From contig NZ_BJWY01000040.1 of assembly GCF_007990715.1 (NCBI RefSeq), positions 1 through 50,791 on the forward strand: 50,791 bases of DNA, in the 5' to 3' direction. How positions within the stretch are numbered: position 1 is the first letter of the stretch; every line of letters begins with the position of its first letter. This document shows, piece after piece, positions 46,172 through 50,791 of the stretch. The stretch comes from Nocardia seriolae NBRC 15557. Lineage in GTDB: Bacteria; Actinomycetota; Actinomycetes; Mycobacteriales; Mycobacteriaceae. The notes beneath the pieces are model-generated. The model had not been told where the DNA came from. It searched no databases and saw nothing but the letters and a program-made list of their open reading frames with translations. The translations under genes were made by a program, and so were the position numbers.

Positions 46172-47374
46172 TCAATCGTGCGTGGATCCGGGCAGTTCCA
46201 GAGCGGCCAGCGCGAGGGAAAGTTCCACGTAGGAGCGCTGGCCCTCCAGCGGACGGCCGAGCAGCATGGTGATGCGCTGCAACCGGTTGATCACCGTGTT
46301 GCGATGGCAGTGCAGTCGGGGCGCGGCATTGGCCGCCGAGCAGTTCTCGGCCAGCCAGACGGCCAGCGTCGTCAACAGAATGTCGCGTTCCTTCGGCGGC
46401 AGTTCCAGCACCGGGCCGAGGGTGCGGCTCACCAGGAGATCGGCGAGATCGGGGGAGCGCAGCAGCAGCGCCTCGGGATAGCGCTCGTCCAGCGAGACCA
46501 GCAGACCCTGCGCGTCGCCGGAGACGGTTTCCAGCGCCAAGGCCGCCAGACCGTGCCCGGTATCGATGCTCGCCAGCCCGGGCACCGTGGGGGAGACGCC
46601 CGCCCGGCCCCGGATCAGCGGCCGAAGCTGTTGCAGCACAGCGGAACTGTCGCGATGCTCCAGCGACACCAGGCCGACCGTGGAGTCCACCCGGTCGTGC
46701 CACACCGACCGGATGCCCGACACACCCAGCGCCGCTTCGGCTCCCATGTGCAGCGGCGGCCCGCCCGCACTCTGCGCGACCACCACCAGGTACGCCCCGT
46801 TCGGCGGCAGATTCAGCTCGCGCCCGGCCCGCGCCGCGAAGGTGGCGTCGTGCGCGCGGCCGGCCAGCAGATCCTCCATCCGCGAATGCCTGCGCCGCTC
46901 ATCACTGCGCACCCGCTCCAGTTCGGTGGTCCGGTAGGAGGCGACCAGCGCCGACGACATCCCGTCGACCACCGCCCACATCACCGAACCCACCTGCCGG
47001 ATCTCACTCGGCCCGATGTCATCGGCCTTGTCCAGCAGCGCTTCCCACACGATCTGCCCGCCGAGCCGGAAGGTCCGCAGCATCGCCTCGAGCGGCACGC
47101 CCTGTTCGGCCCGCCGCCGCCCGATCGCCGCGGCCACATCATCCCCGACCGGATCCGGATCCTGCCCGCGCAGCAACTCCAGAATCCGCGTCAGATACCG
47201 CTTGCACCCGTCGCGCAGATCCGCCCGCGGCACCGCCGTGTAATCCGTCCACTCCGGATTGTCGGTGGCGATCGCCGCCATCAGCCGCTTCGTCAGCTCC
47301 GGCACCTCGGCCTGGCACGCGGCCGCCAACCGCTGCGTACCGAGCGTCGGTACCGGATGCCTGGGAGCCGCCAT
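46172..47374 (-). CDS. PucR/CdaR-type transcriptional regulator
   Basis: 400 residues from ATG 47374. The N-terminal helical region (about 1-140, 'RRRAEQGVPLEAMLRTFRLG') and middle domain are typical of the PucR family. The C-terminal helix-turn-helix holds 'WLAENCSAANAAPRLHCHRN' and 'TVINRLQRITMLLGRPLEG', the family hallmark. It lies immediately upstream of the pdh operon on the same strand, with 178 nt between. A short hairpin (46146-46160) ends the regulator transcript. Control of the pdh operon is plausible by position. The TrmO-like gene starts the cluster 66 nt upstream. Confidence 0.9.
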   Translation of the reverse strand: MAAPRHPVPTLGTQRLAAACQAEVPELTKRLMAAIATDNPEWTDYTAVPRADLRDGCKRYLTRILELLRGQDPDPVGDDVAAAIGRRRAEQGVPLEAMLRTFRLGGQIVWEALLDKADDIGPSEIRQVGSVMWAVVDGMSSALVASYRTTELERVRSDERRRHSRMEDLLAGRAHDATFAARAGRELNLPPNGAYLVVVAQSAGGPPLHMGAEAALGVSGIRSVWHDRVDSTVGLVSLEHRDSSAVLQQLRPLIRGRAGVSPTVPGLASIDTGHGLAALALETVSGDAQGLLVSLDERYPEALLLRSPDLADLLVSRTLGPVLELPPKERDILLTTLAVWLAENCSAANAAPRLHCHRNTVINRLQRITMLLGRPLEGQRSYVELSLALAALELPGSTHD

Positions 47375-47439
47375 GCCCTTCAACCTACGCCGCACCCCCG
47401 AGCCCGCACCCACCCGGCGCGCCACCGCTGGCTCGCTGG

Positions 47440-47874
47440 TCAGCGGGCTTCGCGCGAGCCGAGGACCGGCTTGATGTCGAGGATGGGGGTGCCGTCGATG
47501 GCTTCGAGACCGGCCACGCCGAGCACCTCGGGGGTGACCGCGGTCAGGGTGACCTCGTGCAATCCGATGGGGTTGGGGCGGTCGGGGGAGCGGGTGGCGA
47601 AGACGCCGGTGGGCGGGCGGGTGCGGTCGCCGCGCGGGTAGACCGACAGGGTGTCGCGGCTGCCCGCGTGCAGCCAGGTGAGCAGGATGACACGCATGCC
47701 GGGGGTCAGATCGGCTGCCGCTGCGGCGAATGCGGGGGACAGGACCACTTCGGCGGGCGGTGCGTCCTCGTCCGGCTGGCGCGGCGCGCCCGCGCGGTCG
47801 GTGAGGGCGGAACGGACCCGGCCCACCGGGCGCACCTCGAAATGGTCAGGGTTACTGGAGAATTCGGGGGACAT
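47440..47874 (-). CDS. TrmO-like tRNA t6A methyltransferase (UPF0066)
   Basis: 144 residues. It carries the TrmO/YaeB signature: 'FEVRPVGRVRSALTDR', 'VILLTWLHAGSRDTLSVYPR', 'GVFATRSPDRPNPIGLHEVT' (the conserved RSPxRPNPIG) and 'LGVAGLEAIDGTPILDIKPV'. TrmO methylates N6-threonylcarbamoyl-adenosine 37 of some tRNAs using SAM. The ATG start is at 47874. It is on the same strand as, and just upstream of, the PucR gene. Confidence 0.93.
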   Translation of the reverse strand: MSPEFSSNPDHFEVRPVGRVRSALTDRAGAPRQPDEDAPPAEVVLSPAFAAAAADLTPGMRVILLTWLHAGSRDTLSVYPRGDRTRPPTGVFATRSPDRPNPIGLHEVTLTAVTPEVLGVAGLEAIDGTPILDIKPVLGSREAR

Positions 47875-48189
47875 GGCCGTCCGCTCCTTCCACCGTCGTG
47901 AATGCCGTGCGGCTCACGCCGACATTATCCGGTCGACGATCCGATCCGAGTCCGGAACCGGCGCGCTGCCGGAAACCGCCAAGGATTCGTAAATCCGGGG
48001 CGCGGACGCTTGTGCGGGTGGGCCCGGTGCGGTGTGCTGGGTCGGGCTCTCGGAAATTGACCGACCGGTTGCTCGCGGCGCGAAATCGCCGCCTGCCGGT
48101 ACGCAGTATTCACGAGAGATTAACGGCCGCAGGGACGCTCGATTGGCAGAATGGATTGCCGGACGTACCGCGAACTCGAGGGGAGTGCA
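47875..48189. other. intergenic stretch without a supported gene
   Basis: 315 nt. Open frames here are shadows. TTGACC at 48057-48062 could be a -35 element for the small gene at 48190, but no clear -10 follows at 16-18 nt. Confidence 0.5.
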
Positions 48190-48357
48190 ATGAACGCAAT
48201 GCTGGCCGCATCGCCCGCGCCGAATCCGATCTTTCATTCGGTGTCGCAGCGAATCCGGGAATTCTTTGCCGAGCCGATGCTCGGCCCGCAGCCCGGCGAT
48301 GCGCGCCTGCTCGCCCGCACGCCCCTCGCCGTACTCGGCCCCGCCCCACGGCGATAG
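48190..48357 (+). CDS. 55-aa small protein of unknown function
   Basis: An ATG with a strong GAGGGGAG site 5-8 nt upstream opens a 55-codon frame that ends at TAG 48357. The product has a hydrophobic start (MNAMLAASPAPNPIF) and an amphipathic middle (VSQRIREFFAEPMLG), but no family. A perfect 8-bp hairpin begins 11 nt after the stop. The combination of a good ribosome binding site and a terminator supports a real short gene. Confidence 0.5.
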   Translation: MNAMLAASPAPNPIFHSVSQRIREFFAEPMLGPQPGDARLLARTPLAVLGPAPRR

Positions 48358-48368
48358 GCCGATCACCC

Positions 48369-48387
48369 GGGAGCCGCGGCGGCTCCC
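48369..48387 (+). terminator. hairpin after the 55-aa gene
   Basis: gggagccg / cggctccc with a 3-nt loop (cgg), 11 nt past the stop at 48357. Confidence 0.6.
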
Positions 48388-48463
48388 ACAGTCGACGCCG
48401 CCGTGGTTTCCGCTGATCGGACTGCGCGGCACGATATTTCGCTCCGCCATCCATTGGACGGCG

Positions 48464-48478
48464 TATGATCGGCCCCGA
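48464..48478 (+). promoter_or_regulatory. TATGAT -10 element, likely leaderless start
   Basis: A TATGAT -10 at 48464-48469 places the transcript start at about 48476-48478, at the ATG itself. No ribosome binding site precedes the ATG. Confidence 0.45.
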
Positions 48479-48975
48479 TGGGCACCCGGGGTCAAAGCGA
48501 ACGCGTAGTGACAACCGACTGGGACGTGTTCGTTCACGCTCTGGCCGGCTGCCTCGCGAAACTGCCCTCCCGCGCGACCTTGATCCTCGCCGCCACCGGC
48601 AACCGCTACGTCCAAATCCAGCAGTTCGACATCAAACTCTCCGCCGAACTCACCGGCGATTACTATCTCGCCGAACCGATTTCCCCCGCCGCCGCCCACC
48701 GATTACGCGAAATCGGCTGGACCGCCCCCGCCCCGCAGCATGACATCGACAACTGGCACCGCATCCTGCTCTGGCCCATCCCGCTCAGCGGCCTCGAAGA
48801 CCTGGCCCGCTCCGTGGCCATCGGCCTGCACGAGGCCCTCGGCGTCCCCACCCCCGACGACCTGCACGCCGCCGGCTGGGCCGACCCGTCCCACGGCCTC
48901 GACCTCTCCGCCCTGGCCGCGATTCCCCCGCCGCCCGCGATGCCGCGATCAGATCAGCAGCAGCGCCATCAATAG
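48478..48975 (+). CDS. TY-Chap / YbjN-like hypothetical protein
   Basis: 165 residues. The pattern 'WDVFVHALAGCLAKLPSRAT', 'RYVQIQQFDIKLSAELTGDY', 'AAAHRLREIGWTAP' and 'NWHRILLWPIPLSG' is that of the TY-Chap (type III secretion/YbjN chaperone-fold) family, which often sits in ESX-bearing actinobacteria. The function is unknown; a chaperone-like role is family inference. ATG 48478 fits a leaderless promoter; GTG 48508 ('MTTDWDVF') is the alternative. Its 3' end overlaps the convergent YwiC-like gene by 27 nt. Confidence 0.75.
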   Translation: MGTRGQSERVVTTDWDVFVHALAGCLAKLPSRATLILAATGNRYVQIQQFDIKLSAELTGDYYLAEPISPAAAHRLREIGWTAPAPQHDIDNWHRILLWPIPLSGLEDLARSVAIGLHEALGVPTPDDLHAAGWADPSHGLDLSALAAIPPPPAMPRSDQQQRHQ

Positions 48976-49731
48976 TGCGCAACAGCCCATTTCGATAGCC
49001 CCCACCTGTCCCGGGCGCAGCGAACGACCGGGCAAGGATGCGGCACGCACGAGAAACAGGGCGAATCCGATGGTGAGCCACGGGTTCAGGAACGCGGCGA
49101 CCGCCAGCGCGATCACGTGGTAGCCGACCGAAATCCGGTAGAAGTCGCGGTTTCCGCGTTCGCGGATCATCGTCTTCACATAGAAGATAGTGCCCGCGAA
49201 GTACAGCAGGCAGGCGAGGGCGGGCCGCCACCCGTCGGCGAGGTCACCACCGCCCGAATACAGTGAGACCAACAGCATTCCGCACGCGGGAAACACCGCG
49301 ACCAAGCCATTGATCAGCGCCCGCTCGTCATTGCGCCACGCGTACCAGAGATTCACCGCGAAGAACGGGGCCATCGCGGCGGCGGCCACCAGCAGCCACG
49401 GCCGCGCGATCACCAACGCCCCGCCGATGACCGCCAGCGCGGCACCGAAGGTCAGCAGCGGGCGTAGGTGGCGGCGCGGGGCCTTCGGATTCCGCGAAAT
49501 ATGGCGCAGCCGTAGGTACTGCTCGAGATGGAATGCGGTCATATAGCCGAGCAGCCAGGCGATCAGTAGCGGCAGATGTACCCACGACGGCCGCCCCAGC
49601 CACATCCCGACCAGGAACGGCACCGCCAGCATCGCCCACGCGCCGTGCTGATTCGGCAACCAGGTGCGCAGCTGCTTGCGCACCGCCCTGGACCGGGCGG
49701 GCGCGGGGGCGGCGGACTGGGTGGGCACCAT
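48949..49731 (-). CDS. YwiC-like integral membrane protein
   Basis: 260 residues. The YwiC signature is 'LPNQHGAWAMLAVPFLVGMW'. About seven membrane spans follow, from 'LPLLIAWLLGYMTAFHL' to 'GCCALLMALLLI'. A loop 'LRLRHISRNPKAPRRHLRPL' is basic and cytoplasmic. The family is widespread in Actinobacteria but its function is not known; a UbiA-like fold is sometimes suggested. It lies alone between the TY-Chap gene (convergent, overlapping) and the phosphatase's terminator. Confidence 0.88.
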   Translation of the reverse strand: MVPTQSAAPAPARSRAVRKQLRTWLPNQHGAWAMLAVPFLVGMWLGRPSWVHLPLLIAWLLGYMTAFHLEQYLRLRHISRNPKAPRRHLRPLLTFGAALAVIGGALVIARPWLLVAAAAMAPFFAVNLWYAWRNDERALINGLVAVFPACGMLLVSLYSGGGDLADGWRPALACLLYFAGTIFYVKTMIRERGNRDFYRISVGYHVIALAVAAFLNPWLTIGFALFLVRAASLPGRSLRPGQVGAIEMGCCALLMALLLI

Positions 49732-49807
49732 GAAATCGTAGGGCGGGCCGTGGCTCCCGGGCCTGTGCTTTCAATCCCCCGAAACAGAGGCATATTTCGG
49801 ATCACAC

Positions 49808-49839
49808 GTGTGCCTCCCGCCCCTGGACGGGAGGCACAC
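49808..49839 (-). terminator. 12-bp hairpin after the phosphatase gene
   Basis: gtgtgcctcccg pairs perfectly with cgggaggcacac around an 8-nt loop, 18 nt past the stop at 49857. Confidence 0.8.
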
Positions 49840-49856
49840 TTCCGGTGTCGTGCGGG

Positions 49857-50771
49857 TCAGCCCACCAGCTTCTCGTGCAGTCGCAGGATGGTTCCCGCGT
49901 CCAGCCCGAGCCCCTTGGTCAGGTAATTGCCGAAGTCGCCGTACTTCTGGTTCATCTGATCGACGGCGACGTTCAGGTAGTCATCGCTGACGATCTGCAA
50001 GGGAATCAGCAGGTCCGGATTCTGCATGAGCCCGGCCGCTTTCAACTGATCCCGCAGGGCGGCGTCCGCGGCGGCCCGATACTGGTTGGACAGCAGGTAG
50101 TCCTGGCGCGTGATGCTCTCCGGCACACCCACCGCCCGCAACAGCACGTATGTCATCCACCCGGTGCGGTCCTTGCCCGAGGTGCAGTGGTACAGGAACG
50201 GCCCCGACGCCGCCGCCACATCCTTGATGGTCTGCGAGAACTTCGCCGTCGCATCCGCACCCAGGAAGTTGGTGTAGGCATTTCGCATGATCTGCTCGGC
50301 CTTGCCGTCCCCGAGCAGCGCCTGCTGCTGCACCGGATCCTTGGTCCCGATCGCCTGCGCCGTCTTCAGATAGATGCCACCGTCATCGATGGGCCGCGCC
50401 ACCGCGCTCACCCCGGCGGGCAACCTGTCCGCGCCCAAACCCTGCACCTCGGCGGACGTCCGGAAGTCGACCACGGTCTTGACCCCCAGCGTCCCGAGCT
50501 TCTGCACATCGGCATCGGTCAGCTTGCCCAGCGCATCGGCCCGAATCACCCTCCCGGACTTGGTCGGATCCCCGGTATAGGTGACGTACCCGCCGACATC
50601 CCGCACGTTCACCGCCCCTTGCAGGGTGATCTGGGTGGCATCCTGCCGCATGATCGGCGCGGCCACCGCCACCGATGGCAGCGCGGCGACCACACCCCCG
50701 AACGCCGTGGCAGCCGAAGCAGTCAAAGCGAGAACCGAAACGCGAAGTCGCGCAAAACGTTTATTTTTCAC
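49857..50771 (-). CDS. secreted PtpB-like protein tyrosine/serine phosphatase
   Basis: 304 residues with a signal peptide ('RVSVLALTASAATAFGGVVA' core, 'AVAA' cleavage near residue 38). The mature part has 'NVRDVGGYVTYTGD', 'GVKTVVDFRTSAEV' and the phosphatase P-loop 'YHCTSGKDRTGWMTYVLL' (C196, R202), the Y_phosphatase3 family of M. tuberculosis PtpB, which dephosphorylates phosphotyrosine and phosphoinositides. The start is a GTG near the window edge; the region upstream is cut off. As a secreted phosphatase it may act on host or envelope targets; this is inference. Confidence 0.93.
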   Translation of the reverse strand: MKNKRFARLRVSVLALTASAATAFGGVVAALPSVAVAAPIMRQDATQITLQGAVNVRDVGGYVTYTGDPTKSGRVIRADALGKLTDADVQKLGTLGVKTVVDFRTSAEVQGLGADRLPAGVSAVARPIDDGGIYLKTAQAIGTKDPVQQQALLGDGKAEQIMRNAYTNFLGADATAKFSQTIKDVAAASGPFLYHCTSGKDRTGWMTYVLLRAVGVPESITRQDYLLSNQYRAAADAALRDQLKAAGLMQNPDLLIPLQIVSDDYLNVAVDQMNQKYGDFGNYLTKGLGLDAGTILRLHEKLVG

Positions 50772-50791
50772 AGCCCGGGACGCTAGTGTCG

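Overview
The window is high-GC actinobacterial DNA, most likely from Nocardia or a close mycolic-acid-containing relative (inference). The strongest clue is gene order. A PLP aminotransferase (CobC-like), a Nif3-like protein, a coiled-coil zinc-ribbon protein and an RNase H/phosphatase fusion at the left, then panB, a Hip1/CaeA-like lipoprotein hydrolase, glnA2 and glnE further right, follow the order of Mycobacterium tuberculosis Rv2231c to Rv2221c. A monoacylglycerol lipase, a PknK-like kinase and an MpaB-family oxygenase fit the same group.

Layout. 1-6262: a serine-recombinase-like small protein, the four conserved genes above, and a reverse-strand alpha/beta hydrolase. 6288-6722: a complete class A RNase P RNA (rnpB), followed by palindromic repeats. 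7072-10379: a slipin with a 33-residue membrane peptide, a small secreted protein and an RNase II-type nuclease. 10413-13884: a decayed sugar-uptake locus, made of a frameshifted ROK regulator, a 5'-truncated arabinose-type binding protein, an ABC ATPase fused in frame to a permease tail, and a TnpB fragment. 13897-17295: a tightly coupled lipoprotein-Pip-CHAD operon and panB. 17502-20907: an acetyltransferase, an HtrA-like lipoprotein protease and the Hip1-like hydrolase. 21113-25749: glnA2 and glnE. 25845-28542: an overlapping pair (membrane-anchored sigma-like protein and threonine/proline-rich membrane protein), an NTF2-fold protein and a LuxR regulator. 28557-35529: a PPE-like protein, a zinc metallopeptidase lipoprotein, a monoacylglycerol lipase, an M20 peptidase and a CocE/NonD hydrolase. 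35696-40788: a kinase-MalT-like regulator, an acetyltransferase and an MpaB-family oxygenase. 41089-47874: a pyruvate dehydrogenase operon (lpd, E1 alpha, E1 beta, E2) behind a PucR regulator and a TrmO-like gene. 48190-50771: small and hypothetical genes, a YwiC-like membrane protein and a secreted PtpB-like phosphatase.

The most unusual signal is a family of three roughly 125-nt intergenic elements at 6870-6998 (+), 20921-21050 (+) and 22446-22571 (-). Each has a two-part hairpin whose arms differ between copies but remain complementary within each copy. All share a nearly invariant purine-rich loop of about 44 nt and a constant 3' tail. Two copies flank glnA2 in inverted orientation, and one overlaps the glnA2 stop codon. 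Unknown or weakly known genes are labelled as such, and start sites are judged by eye from codons, ribosome binding sites and spacing.
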